A stretch of 64,000 bases of DNA, taken from positions 20,159-84,158 of the forward strand of contig CANNGH010000012.1 in the NCBI GenBank assembly GCA_947504115.1, given 5' to 3'. Below, piece after piece: positions 29,101 to 36,925 of this stretch. The number at the start of each line of letters is the position of its first letter. The stretch's first letter is position 1. The stretch is from an uncultured Sedimentitalea sp. (lineage in GTDB: Bacteria; Pseudomonadota; Alphaproteobacteria; Rhodobacterales; Rhodobacteraceae). The notes beneath the pieces were generated by a model that ran no database searches, had not been told where the DNA came from, and was given only the letters and a program-made list of their open reading frames with translations. A program made the position numbers and the translations under genes.

Positions 29101-29602
29101 CCCGCGTGGCCATGAAATCCTTGTCGTTGCCGGTATGGCGCAGCAGGAACATGCCCACATCGTCGACCAGATGCCGGTTCGAGCAGATGTTGAAATAGAA
29201 ATAGCTGCCCATGCCGCAGCCCGCGTAGACCCCGATATTGCCGTTCAGCGTCTCCGGCGGATGTCCGGCGGATTCCATGGCCTCCCACGCGGTCTCCAGG
29301 AACTTGCGGTGCTGGGGGTCGAGGATCGCCGCCTCTTTCGGGCTGAAGCCGAAGAACTCGGCATCGAACATGTCGAAACCGTCCAGCGGCGCGGCGGCGG
29401 GCACGTAATCGCGGTGGCGCAGCAGATCGGGACGCTCGCCCGCGTCCAGCAGCGCCTGTTCGTCCAGAACGCGGATCGATTCGACACCGTCGCGCAGATT
29501 GTCCCAGAATGCGGCTGCCGATCCGGCACCGGGCACGCAAAGCGACAGACCGACGATGGCGATGTCCTCGCGCGCGCTGCTTTCGTCAAAAGTTTTCGTC
29601 AT
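23111..29602 (-). CDS. Type I polyketide synthase, KS-AT-KR-DH-ACP-TE
   Basis: 2163-aa single module. KS (about 10-430) has the nucleophile Cys185 in TACSTSLVAVH and both later histidines (ECHGTGT, KTNIGHLD). AT (about 535-840) has GHSMGEN near 634 and an unusual AAHS where specificity motifs normally read HAFH or YASH. KR (structural half from about 905; NADPH site LTGGFGG near 1180; Tyr/Asn in DYVAANAY) precedes DH (about 1400-1670; HRTARGAALLPG and HPGLLDLA). ACP has LGGHSL near 1810, and TE has GYSGG near 1958. The KR-before-DH order is not the textbook one. One ketoreduced and dehydrated extension is predicted. It is followed 6 bp later by the GT2 gene. Confidence 0.96.
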   Translation of the reverse strand: MTKTFDESSAREDIAIVGLSLCVPGAGSAAAFWDNLRDGVESIRVLDEQALLDAGERPDLLRHRDYVPAAAPLDGFDMFDAEFFGFSPKEAAILDPQHRKFLETAWEAMESAGHPPETLNGNIGVYAGCGMGSYFYFNICSNRHLVDDVGMFLLRHTGNDKDFMATRASHVFDLKGPSLNMQTACSTSLVAVHYAARALRAGDCDMALAGGVTIELPQGRGYLYKENEVLSPDGHCHAFDHRAQGTVFGSGSGVVALRRLEDAIADGDHIWAVIKGSAVNNDGAAKAGYLAPSVDGQAAAVAAALADADVAADTIDYVECHGTGTYLGDPIEVGALTEAFRKTSDDTGYCRLGSVKTNIGHLDTAAGVAGLIKTTLALHHRQIPPSLGYEKPNPAIDFETSPFRVNDRLSDWTPHKGPRRAGINALGVGGTNAHVVLEEAPERAPSEEADWPFHVLCLSARSRGALDANAAALAAHLRGNPDLDMADVAFTLKDGRRGFERRRVLVAETATEAAELLESGDSRRVFTHDVLGDAPETVFMFPGGGAQYPDMARDLYETEPVFAEWMDRGLDHLQPQLDYDLRALWLPDPDKRDEAARALTKPSVQLPLIMMVEYALAQLWMSWGVRPAALVGHSMGENTAACLAGVMSFEDCIDLVLLRGRLFDTVPEGGMLSVALPMEETAALIGDDLDIAAANAPELTTVSGPQAALDRLATKLSEREVEFQRIQIDIAAHSRMLDPILEDFRTFLRGLTLNAPTLPIISNRTGERLRDDQATDPDYWVQQLRNTVLFADCIATLAKGAPRVFLEVGPGKALSALAQMADAVKPAQVLSSLRHPDQDMADDAYFLGVIGRLWACGVNADWTQIWGESRRNRLVLPTYQFQRSRYFIEPGKSTETAPDPVLSRDDDIANWGWRPSWRPRTAECDIDVTRDLADAPRQDWLIFEDENGIAAALAERLDQAGHAVTRVRAGDTYARLDEGRYILAPEQGRAGYDALIADLEQAGHLPTRIAHFWLLTQDETFRPGSSFFDRNMEQGFYSLMWLAQALSGADLPTPPHIAIITNGAAQVADEPLSWPEKSTVSGPAGVIPREFPGITCATLDIDLPHRAVPRGFMARLRATDEADALDDDLAGRLLEELLASPGNTIAALRDGRRMERHFRPAPLPATDDTLFRQGGTYLLTGGFGGIAQSIAADLMTRHDANIVLTARTALPDRGDWDDHLRRHGPANRVARAIRAIQALEESGKGRVMAVAADITNPDAMRAAVAQAEAAFGPINGVIHAAGTIDDGPILSRTTPDVEAVFAPKITGLRVLDSLFPDGSLDLMVLCSSSSAVTRPAGQIDYVAANAYLNAFAEARRGGKTRVVAVDWGVWADIGMAADAMAARLGQDATVERTPADLPLLDETGFDRDGHRVFFASYRAKDRWVLDEHRTARGAALLPGTGYIELAAEAMQAQGTDTFRIDDLYFLRPLHVAEDATRDIVMRLTSEGDGQTMTLHSRAAGTKGYALHAQARIAPLTDARPAPLDLSRIAARCADKTSGTPDNRLKSPQEAHLKFGPRWHVLSETALGDGEGLARLDLPAAAGDPGIILHPGLLDLATGWAMGLIPGYAGRDLWVPVSYRTIRVFASLPAQVHSWVRLDPGAPPSADFVSFDVTLCDEQGHVCAEIKGFQMTRMSDGLDLGDPSRPDASAADLGLEAAAAAPLSPEEERLHDAIAQGIRGDEGPLALHRALALGHPQIVVSPLDLHALIAQADRSSAPPGDEGQSFDRPDLDTAYVAPRNDIEKTLAGQFESLLGIGQVGVEDSFFDLGGHSLIAVRLFAQINRTYDVQFPISVLFEAPNVEKLAALITQERGAVDAPEQPGDDTPATSQTPRHRHLVALHKGAAGQTPFFVVAGMFGNVLNLRQLALLLGKDRPVYGLQARGLIGSDAPHTSLVEAAADYIAEIRTIQPHGPYMLGGYSGGGITAYEMAQQLRDAGETVSLLAFLDTPLPRRPELSRKDKTLIKLAEFRNKGFAYLTEWAGNRLAWEFERRRQASARAGSVASDVAFNDLQIEAAFREAVGQYEIHPWDGPLALFRPPLDRHWKVSGGNWVSAAREYVFADNDWTRYAPNIEVFQVTGDHDSMVLAPNAAVLAERLRSCIAAAEAAHPAHRNSAPWHGAKAAE

Positions 29603-29837
29603 GACCTACCAAATGAATTCAGAAACGCGATCACATCACCCCCTGATTGCGCGACGGCGGAGACACCCGCGATGTCTTTCCGGTTCTGCGGAACGAAGTG
29701 CGGCGACCGTTGAAAATGTATCTGAAAGAATGCTTCATACAACACGGAACCAGGCCCCACACAACAATAACACAGGGATTCGTGGGATTGGTCGCACGAT
29801 AACAACTACCCGCAAGAAGTCCATGCCCGCATAGCCT
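29603..29837. promoter_or_regulatory. 235-bp spacer between the Wzy-like gene and the PKS gene
   Basis: AT-richer than both neighbours and longer than any other gap in this minus-strand block, so it may carry a promoter for the PKS-to-glycosidase operon. A GGTAGG sequence precedes the PKS ATG. The short reading frames inside it show no recognisable protein. No clear terminator for the upstream gene is visible. Confidence 0.4.
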
Positions 29838-31283
29838 CTAGAGAATGGTGCGGCGTGGGCCGGTTCGCCGCCGTCCGCCGATGATCGCCGCGCCGGCCCG
29901 CGCGGCCTGCGGTGGCTTTTCCGCCTTTTGCGTGGCCGCCTGCTCGGCATGACCCAGAACCGCGCCGGCGCACAGCCACGTAAAGGGCACCAGCGTGGCA
30001 TTCACCAGCATGTCCACCATTGTGACGGCAACGATCAACGCGACGGGCGCTGCGAAGGGTGACATCGATCCGTCGGCCGAAAAACGTCGGCGCCGGCCCA
30101 GCAGCAACAGGGGCAGCGCCAGCAAGCCGGTCTCGGCGATATAGCCGATCCATCCGTACGAGCCGAACACGATGATCCAGCGGCTGTCGGTGATCGTTAT
30201 GGATTCGCCGGTTTCGCTGTCGCGCACCAGATTGCGCCCCCAGCTTCCCCAGCCGAACCAGGGTTTTTCCTGCGCGCGCGCAATCAGGAGTTCCTCGTTG
30301 TCGAACCGAAACTCCAACGACTGGGACCGCTCGGGATTCAAGGCGGTGGCCTGTTCCACGACGGCATCGAGCGGCAAGATTCCCGCATTGCGCATCATCG
30401 GATAGACCAAGGCGGCCAGCGCCAGCATCATCGCCAGCCGCACCTGCGTTTTCGGGCTGGCCAGCAGTGCCACCGGTGTCAGCGCCAGACCATAGGCAAG
30501 CGCCGCATAGCTTTTGCACAGCACGAGTATCATCCCGAGATAGACCGTCAGTGCAATGAACTTTCCCCGCTCGTCCGTAAGCTGGCGCGACAATGTCGCC
30601 GCTGCCAGCACCGTGGTAAAGAAGAACAGCGCGACCCAGAGACCATGAGGCAGGAACACGATGGGGCGGAACCCGCCGGCGCGCATCATCTGCTCGAAAC
30701 TGTGCTGGAAGAAGCCGTAGATCCAGACGTTGATCTGCGGGCTGAAGCGGATTTCGATCAACGCGGGAATCGAATAGATCGCCCCCGCAATCACGAGGGC
30801 GACCAGCAATTCGCGCAAGGCCGTTGCGCTGGCCAGATGTTGCCGGGCGAGAAGCAGCGGCAGCAGCACCATGATTTGCTGAGCGATCGTCAGGATCGTA
30901 TCTTTTACGGTCAGACCGGGGATCGGCGGGGCGGCCTGACCCAGGATCATGCCGGGAAACACCAGCGGTTCGCCATTGAACATGCCTGTCGGGATCGGGC
31001 TCAGAACGAACAGCACCATCAACACGCGCGCCAACGTCGAGTGCGGCCACAGCGCCACCTTTTGTTTCATCACGAAGACGCAGATGAACCACGGGGCGAC
31101 GCTGGCGATGGCGAATTTGTCCAGACTCAACCCCGGCAGATCGAAAGCGGCGATGGGGGGCAGGAAAAGATAACCGCCAAGGACGCTCCATATGATCGCC
31201 CGTTCCAGCGGCATCCGGCGGAACATCACCAGGCAGATCAGCGGCCAGAGGGCCAGCATCAGATAGGCAAGGGTATTGGGCAT
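29838..31283 (-). CDS. O-antigen ligase/polymerase-like membrane protein (Wzy type)
   Basis: 481-aa polytopic protein with about 10-12 hydrophobic segments and a large loop at about 300-390 containing RAQEKPWFGWGSWGRN, the WFGWG-type motif of the WaaL/Wzy ligase-polymerase superfamily. It is likely to polymerise repeat units in the periplasm or join a glycan to an acceptor. The start at 31283 (MPNTLAYLML) places the first helix at the N-terminus; the frame to 31439 adds a non-hydrophobic, unconserved leader. It heads the minus-strand block containing the PKS and NRPS genes, with a 235-bp gap to the PKS. Confidence 0.85.
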   Translation of the reverse strand: MPNTLAYLMLALWPLICLVMFRRMPLERAIIWSVLGGYLFLPPIAAFDLPGLSLDKFAIASVAPWFICVFVMKQKVALWPHSTLARVLMVLFVLSPIPTGMFNGEPLVFPGMILGQAAPPIPGLTVKDTILTIAQQIMVLLPLLLARQHLASATALRELLVALVIAGAIYSIPALIEIRFSPQINVWIYGFFQHSFEQMMRAGGFRPIVFLPHGLWVALFFFTTVLAAATLSRQLTDERGKFIALTVYLGMILVLCKSYAALAYGLALTPVALLASPKTQVRLAMMLALAALVYPMMRNAGILPLDAVVEQATALNPERSQSLEFRFDNEELLIARAQEKPWFGWGSWGRNLVRDSETGESITITDSRWIIVFGSYGWIGYIAETGLLALPLLLLGRRRRFSADGSMSPFAAPVALIVAVTMVDMLVNATLVPFTWLCAGAVLGHAEQAATQKAEKPPQAARAGAAIIGGRRRTGPRRTIL

Positions 31284-31604
31284 GCGGCTTTCGGTTTCAG
31301 CAGCGGATCGGGCAAAAAACCCGACAACGTCTGCTTTTGGCAAGGTGTGCGATTCGGCGCAAATGCACCTTGCTATAGCAAGCGGCCCGGTCCGAGTCGC
31401 GGGGCTTCTGCCCGCAAGATTGTTTCGGGGCGATGACATCGCGTTGATATGTCGAAAACAAGGCGCAGACCGGGCAAAAACCGGGATTATCTCCCGAGGG
31501 GCATGCTGCGATGACGCATTGCGAAGATGCCGTTGCGATCCGGCTGCTTGCCGCTAGAGTCGCCGCGCGGGGAAAACGGGCGCAGAAACGATCGGAGCCG
31601 GAAT
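31284..31604. promoter_or_regulatory. 321-bp divergent spacer between Wzy-like and WecG-like genes
   Basis: Divergent promoter region: the Wzy-like block leaves to the left and the WecG-like gene to the right. I see no inverted repeat of note, no RNA gene and no convincing promoter hexamers, and the frames crossing it show no conserved residues. Confidence 0.4.
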
Positions 31605-32351
31605 ATGCAGTTCAGTTTTCATGACCGGACGATCCGGGTGAACATTCCTGACCGTGCCGCGCTGGAACAGGCGCTGAACGCGCGCCTTGAGGCGCGGCAG
31701 GGCTTTGCGCTGGCGACGGTCAATCTGGACCATCTGGTCAAGATGCGCGCGTCGCCGGACTTTGCGCGCGTCTATGCCGGGCAGGATTACGTGGTGGCGG
31801 ATGGACGGCCGATCGTGGCGCTGTCGCGGCTGGCGCGGCGACCCGTGGACCTTCTGCCGGGATCGGATCTGGTTGTGCCGCTGTGTCGGATGGCGGCTGC
31901 GGCGGGCGTGCCGGTGGCGTTGGTCGGCAGCACGGAGGTGGCGCTGGCGGATGCTCGCAAGGTGTTGTGCGCTCAGGTGTCCGGCCTTGAGGTGACGCTC
32001 TGCATCGCGCCCTCGGCGCCGTTCGATCCGGACGGGCCCGAGGCGGAGGATATCTTGTTGCGGCTCGAAAGCGACGGCATCGGCCTGTGTCTTCTGGCGC
32101 TAGGCGCCCCCCGGCAGGAGGCGCTGGCGCTGCGCGGTCGCGATCTGGCGCCCGGCGTCGGGTTCGCGTCGATCGGTGCGGGGCTGGATTTTCTGGGCCG
32201 CCACCAACGCCGCGCGCCGCGCTGGATGCGGCGGGTGGGGCTGGAATGGCTGTGGCGTGCGCTTTCCAGCCCGCGCCGCCTGATCCCGCGCTATGCCGCC
32301 TGCGCCGCCATCCTGCCGCGCGAGGTGGTGCGGGCGCGCCGCCTGCGCTGA
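31605..32351 (+). CDS. WecG/TagA/CpsF-family glycosyltransferase
   Basis: 248-aa GT26-type enzyme, transferring a sugar (in relatives UDP-ManNAc or its uronic acid) to a lipid-linked acceptor at the inner membrane. Family signatures are TVNLDHLVKMR (a conserved Asp in an NxD context), VVADGRPIVAL, and the glycine-rich ALGAPRQE near residue 165, followed by VGFASIGAGLDFLGRHQRRA. The ATG at 31605 was chosen because the family N-terminus begins there; the frame to 31527 adds basic non-conserved residues. It is convergent with the GT2 gene, 4 bp away. Confidence 0.9.
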   Translation: MQFSFHDRTIRVNIPDRAALEQALNARLEARQGFALATVNLDHLVKMRASPDFARVYAGQDYVVADGRPIVALSRLARRPVDLLPGSDLVVPLCRMAAAAGVPVALVGSTEVALADARKVLCAQVSGLEVTLCIAPSAPFDPDGPEAEDILLRLESDGIGLCLLALGAPRQEALALRGRDLAPGVGFASIGAGLDFLGRHQRRAPRWMRRVGLEWLWRALSSPRRLIPRYAACAAILPREVVRARRLR

Positions 32352-32355
32352 GCGT

Positions 32356-33318
32356 TCATTTGTATTCGATCAATCCCACACGCCGCCCGCGCAGCCGCGT
32401 GAGGTGAAACGCCAGAACGCCCCATGCCTCGGGAAACTTTGCCAGCGTCGTGAAGAACGCGCGCTCCCACGCGCCGCGATCCGCCCCCTCGCGCAGCGCC
32501 AGCCGCAGCACCTGCGCCGGATAGGCCAGCAGCAGCAGCCAGCCCAGCGGGTGCATCAGGCCCAGCCCCACCGCCGCCAGCGGCAGGGCAAGCCCCCAGA
32601 TCAGCGCGCGCCGTGTCTCGTGGCCCCAATGCCCGCGCCCGTGCAGCGCCGCGCCCTCGGCAAAGGCGTGACCGGCGCGGCGGCTGCGTCTGGCCCATTG
32701 CGACAGCCGGTGGATATTGGCGTCATGCAGGGTCATCTCGGCGTCGAGGCGCCAGATCTGCCAGCCGCTGGCGCGCAGGCGCAGGCAAAGCTCCGGCTCC
32801 TCGCCGGCGATCAGATCGGCGCGATAGGCGCCTTCGGCCCGCACCGCGTCCAGCCGCATCAGCGCATCGCCGCCGCAGGCCAGCGCCCGCCCGACCGGGG
32901 TGTTCCATTCGCCGTCGCAAAGCCGGTTATAGACCGAAGCGTCAGGGCGTTCCTCGCGCCGGCGACCGCAGACAACGGCGGCATCGGGATGCGCCGTCAG
33001 AAAGGCCGAGGCGGTCGCGATCCAGTCGGGCTGCACGGTGCAATCGCCATCGACGAACTGCACGAAATCCGCGCCGTCCAGTTCGGCAAGCCCGGCATTG
33101 CGCGCGCGCGCGGCGGTAAAGGGCTGCGTCATGTCCAGATCGACGACATGCGCACCGGCCTTGCGTGCCGCCACGGCGCTGCCATCGGTGGATCCGGAAT
33201 CGACATAGACGATCCGGCGCACCTGCGGTTCCAGCGAGGCGATACAGGCCAGCAATCGCGCGCCCTCGTTGCGCCCGATCACCACGGCGTCGGTCACGGG
33301 GTCAGTAATCGCGCTCAT
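32356..33318 (-). CDS. GT2-family glycosyltransferase with C-terminal membrane segment
   Basis: 320 aa. The N-terminal GT-A domain has VDSGSTDGS, the metal-binding FVDGDCTVQPDW and the acceptor-side AGEEPELCLRLR. Hydrophobic residues at about 240-275 (LIWGLALPLAAVGLGLMHP) suggest membrane attachment. The ATG at 33318 lies 17 bp inside the tamB end; a second ATG at 33330 would add four residues. It is transcribed after tamA-tamB. Its placement next to the polysaccharide genes makes a role in the same glycan likely, although it may share the tam transcript. Confidence 0.88.
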   Translation of the reverse strand: MSAITDPVTDAVVIGRNEGARLLACIASLEPQVRRIVYVDSGSTDGSAVAARKAGAHVVDLDMTQPFTAARARNAGLAELDGADFVQFVDGDCTVQPDWIATASAFLTAHPDAAVVCGRRREERPDASVYNRLCDGEWNTPVGRALACGGDALMRLDAVRAEGAYRADLIAGEEPELCLRLRASGWQIWRLDAEMTLHDANIHRLSQWARRSRRAGHAFAEGAALHGRGHWGHETRRALIWGLALPLAAVGLGLMHPLGWLLLLAYPAQVLRLALREGADRGAWERAFFTTLAKFPEAWGVLAFHLTRLRGRRVGLIEYK

Positions 33319-36300
33319 AGAACAGACCAAGAGAGGTGGCGCCGGTATTGTCCGCCATGCCCTTGACCGTCAGGCTTTTGGTGACGTCGAGGTTCAGGTT
33401 CACTTCGGTTTCGCCCTGTGCGTTGATCGAGAAGTCGGTATAGATGTTGTCGGACAGATAGTTGCCCACGCCGACCTGTCCCGAGCCGCTGGCATCGGTG
33501 CCGATATCCAGCGTATCCAGCCCCAGACTTTCGCGCAGACGGCTGACAAAGCCGCCCCCCTTGCCGCCGAGTGTCGCCAGCGACGACGCCAGTTGCGCGA
33601 TCTTGACCGGCGAGAGCGAGGTGAATTCGTCGCCGAAAACAAGCATGGCAAGTGCCTCTTCGCTGGGTCGTTCGGGATCGGAGGTGACTTCGATGACCGG
33701 CGCATCGAGCGGACCCGCGATCAGCAGCGTGGCGCTGCCTTCCGAGGTCGTGGTGCTGGCGGAGAAATCCATCACCGGCTGCAACCGGCCCTGAAGCGTG
33801 ATCAGGCCGCGATCCAGTTCCAGCCGCCGGCCCAGGATGTCGAAGGTGCCGCGCAGCAATTTGATCTGGCCCGAGGGAACGACGTTTCTGGTGGTCCCGC
33901 CGACGCGGATCGCGCCGCCCAGTTCCGCCTGCAGGCCGCGCCCGCGCACGAAGATGCGGTTGGGCGCGTTCAGTTGCAGATCCAGACCATAGACCGGGGC
34001 GTCGCCGCCATTGCCCTTGTCGATCAGGCCGGCATATTTGAGCGTGCGATAGACCGGCGCGGATTCCCCGAGATGGCGGATCGACGGTATCGGCGCCGCG
34101 CCCACGGCCCCCGAAAGCGCCGCGATGTTGACCTCGGTTTCGCCGAACGTGACCTGACCCGACAGCGTGCCGCCGCCCAGCAGCGACCCTTCGAAAGCGA
34201 GTTGCCCGTCGGCGACCGATTCGACGCTGACATTGTCGGTGATGACGATCTGGCTCAGCTGCGCCGACAGGCTGGCGTCGAATGGCGGGGACAGCGTGAT
34301 CGGACCGCTGACGCGGAACTGCCCGCCCGCGCGCAAGCCACCCGTGGCGTTCACCTGCGCGCGAGCGTTGTTCAGCTGCACCGTGGCGTTGATGCCGGTG
34401 AGGGAGGTGCCCGCCGCCGGCAGCGCGACGCTGGCGCCGTTGGTGCTGACCGTGCCGCTGAGCGCCTGCAGCGATGGCTGCCCGTTCAGCGACAGATCGA
34501 ACTGCGCCAGACCGCGCACCGAATTGGGCGACATGAAGCGGTTGGCGGCGGCCAGTTGCAGCTGGCCTCTGGCGTTGATGTTTGCATTCAGGTCGGTCTC
34601 GTCCAGAGTGCCGTTCACATTGGTGGAAATGCCCGCCGGTCCGGTGGCGTTGGCGTCGATCCGCCATGTCGTGCCGTCGCGCTGCGCGTTGCCCTTGGCG
34701 GTGACGGTGCCGGGTGCGTCGGGCACGAAGCGTTCCAGCCGCGTCAGCGCCGCGTCGAATTGCAGATCGGCGCCGCCGTCGGGTTCGATGCTGCCCTTGA
34801 GATCGGCGAACGATCCCGAAGGCCCCTCGACGCGCGTGTCCACGTTCCAGATCGACCCGTCGCTTTGCGCGCGGCCCTTGGCGGTGACGGTGCCGTTGAT
34901 TTCCGGCACGAACCGTTCCACCCGTGTCAGCGCGGCGTCGAATGTCACATCGGCGCTGCCATCGTCGCTGTAGCGGCCCGAAAGATCGGCAAATGCGTCA
35001 TTCGGCCCGTCGGCGCGCACCGTGCCGATCCAGTCGGCGCCCTTGTGTTCCAGATCGCCTTTCACCGTCACCGGGCCGGATGCCCTGGCCACCACGCGCG
35101 CCAGATCGTCCAGCCGCGCGGTGAAGGTCAGGGTGCTGTCCTCGGTGCGCAAATTCGCCTGCGCCTGCGCGCTCAGCGCCTGTCCGTCCAGTTGGAACCG
35201 GTCGATGCGCAGCCCGTTCTCGTCGCGCGCCGCGTCCATCTGCAGATCGGTCTCGCCCGCGATCAGCTTGTCCAACTGGTCGATCCCGGCGCTCAGATCC
35301 TGCGCCCGCGCGTTCAGTGTCACGTCGAAGAAACCACCCAGCGGCGCGCCGTCGCCCGTCAGCGTGGCCTTGACCGAACCGCCCAGCGGACGACCGGCCA
35401 GACCGGAGAACCTCGACAGGTCGCTTGCCGTCACCTCGACGCTGCCGTCCATGCGGAAACCGCTGCTCAGCCCGTCGATCCTGCCGGTCAGGGCAGCGGC
35501 GTAATCGCTGCCGTCAAGGCGGAAACCGCGCAGGTTCAGGACGTCCTCGCTGGGGCGGTCGAAGCGTCCGGTCAGGACGATGTCCTCGCCCACCGCGCGA
35601 TTGAGGTCCGCGTCCTTGAGGTCCAGCCCCTTGAGCGCGGCATTGATCCGTCCGCTGATGTCGAACCCGTCGGACTGGTCCAGCGTCCCTTCGGCATTGA
35701 TCTCGGCGCGGCGCAGTTCCAGATCGGACCGGCCCAGCCCATCGAGGCCCAGTTGCAGCGTCCAGTCATTGCCGGTTCCATCGACCCGCGCGGTGATGTT
35801 GGCGGCCTTGATCGTGGTTTCCGGCCCGGAAATCGGAAGCACCACGGATTCGCCCTGCGGCGGCGCAATGCGTCCCTGCAACAAAAGCCGCTCCACACCG
35901 CCGCCCGCCGCGATATCCAGCGCGCCGTTCAGGATCAGCGCATTGGCTTCCACGTCGAAGTTCCCGATGGTCACGGTGCCGTCGGCATCGCTGCGCCCGG
36001 ACAGGTCCAGCCGCGTCCGGGTGCCGAAAAACTCGCGATATTGTGCGGCCATCAACGGCGTCACGTCGCCCGAAAGCTGCGCCTGAAAGGCGATGCTGTC
36101 GCGCTGCTCGCCGCCTTCGGGCGCATCGGGGTCGGGCACGCCGGTCAGGCTGACCTGTCCCGAGAACCGATCCTCCCCGTCCGAGGCCAGCGCGATGTCG
36201 GCAGTGAAATCGTTCACCGGCCCCTTGCCTTGCGCGCTGAGGCGCAGGGCAGGGGAATCGGGGATGTTGAGCAGTTCCGACAGCAACCCGCCCTCGTCCT

Positions 36301-36925
36301 CCTGCACCACCAGATCCAGCGTGATCTCGCTGGTTTCGTTGCTGTAACCGGCGGTGAGGTCGATCCGGTCCGAGGGCCGGTCCAGCCGCGTGATGTCCAG
36401 TTCGGACTCCAGCGTGCCGTCGGCCAGCGACAGGGCGCCGTCGACCGTCAGTTCGGCGGCGATCCCGACAACCGGTTCGGCCAGTTCCAGACGGCCCACC
36501 GACAATTCGCCGATATTGACCGCCACCGGCAGTTCCGGCAGGCGGAACGGCTGGGCCTCGGGGGTTGGCAGTTCCGGGTCGGGTTCAACCGGGGTCGGCG
36601 CGCGCGCCACGATGATCTCTTCTGCGCTCAGCGTATCGACCGAAAAATTCCGGCGCAGCAGGGCCAACCGGTTCCAGTCCAGCACCGCGTTGTTGATGGT
36701 CAGCCACACGCCGTCATCGTCGGCCACGGTGATCTGGCGAATGGTGGCGCGCGAACTCAGTGCACCCTCCAGCCCGACCACATGGATATAGCGGTTGTCG
36801 CCCGACAGCAGATCCTCGAGCAGGTTGACGACAAAGCCGCCCGGCTCTTCGGTTTCGACCTCCTGCGCCGCCAGAGGCGCGGCGAAAGCCGTGAGAGCGG
36901 TCAGAAGGAACGCCAGTATCCGCAT
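33302..36925 (-). CDS. tamB: TamB, inner-membrane component of the translocation and assembly module
   Basis: 1207-aa AsmA-like protein with an N-terminal signal anchor (RILAFLLTALTAFAAPLAAQ) and a long repetitive beta-helical body that forms a periplasm-spanning groove. It ends in the conserved DUF490 domain with RGTFDILGRRLELDRGLITL near residues 1025-1045. With TamA it supports outer-membrane protein insertion and, in other bacteria, phospholipid transport. It starts in the TGATG overlap with the tamA stop (one shared base). The many near-identical GTVTAKG repeats around residues 600-800 are ordinary for the family. Confidence 0.95.
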   Translation of the reverse strand: MRILAFLLTALTAFAAPLAAQEVETEEPGGFVVNLLEDLLSGDNRYIHVVGLEGALSSRATIRQITVADDDGVWLTINNAVLDWNRLALLRRNFSVDTLSAEEIIVARAPTPVEPDPELPTPEAQPFRLPELPVAVNIGELSVGRLELAEPVVGIAAELTVDGALSLADGTLESELDITRLDRPSDRIDLTAGYSNETSEITLDLVVQEDEGGLLSELLNIPDSPALRLSAQGKGPVNDFTADIALASDGEDRFSGQVSLTGVPDPDAPEGGEQRDSIAFQAQLSGDVTPLMAAQYREFFGTRTRLDLSGRSDADGTVTIGNFDVEANALILNGALDIAAGGGVERLLLQGRIAPPQGESVVLPISGPETTIKAANITARVDGTGNDWTLQLGLDGLGRSDLELRRAEINAEGTLDQSDGFDISGRINAALKGLDLKDADLNRAVGEDIVLTGRFDRPSEDVLNLRGFRLDGSDYAAALTGRIDGLSSGFRMDGSVEVTASDLSRFSGLAGRPLGGSVKATLTGDGAPLGGFFDVTLNARAQDLSAGIDQLDKLIAGETDLQMDAARDENGLRIDRFQLDGQALSAQAQANLRTEDSTLTFTARLDDLARVVARASGPVTVKGDLEHKGADWIGTVRADGPNDAFADLSGRYSDDGSADVTFDAALTRVERFVPEINGTVTAKGRAQSDGSIWNVDTRVEGPSGSFADLKGSIEPDGGADLQFDAALTRLERFVPDAPGTVTAKGNAQRDGTTWRIDANATGPAGISTNVNGTLDETDLNANINARGQLQLAAANRFMSPNSVRGLAQFDLSLNGQPSLQALSGTVSTNGASVALPAAGTSLTGINATVQLNNARAQVNATGGLRAGGQFRVSGPITLSPPFDASLSAQLSQIVITDNVSVESVADGQLAFEGSLLGGGTLSGQVTFGETEVNIAALSGAVGAAPIPSIRHLGESAPVYRTLKYAGLIDKGNGGDAPVYGLDLQLNAPNRIFVRGRGLQAELGGAIRVGGTTRNVVPSGQIKLLRGTFDILGRRLELDRGLITLQGRLQPVMDFSASTTTSEGSATLLIAGPLDAPVIEVTSDPERPSEEALAMLVFGDEFTSLSPVKIAQLASSLATLGGKGGGFVSRLRESLGLDTLDIGTDASGSGQVGVGNYLSDNIYTDFSINAQGETEVNLNLDVTKSLTVKGMADNTGATSLGLFYERDY

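Noticed and set aside
26963..29713. 916-codon plus-strand open frame opposite the PKS gene
   Set aside because: Shadow of the KS and AT coding region; no ribosome site and no recognisable domain.
29599..29805. Small minus-strand frame between the Wzy-like and PKS genes
   Set aside because: Cysteine-rich at one end but no conserved features or ribosome site; treated as spacer.
34600..35000. Near-identical repeats inside tamB suggesting duplication or misassembly
   Set aside because: Repeated beta-helical units are normal in TamB; spacing and frame are regular.
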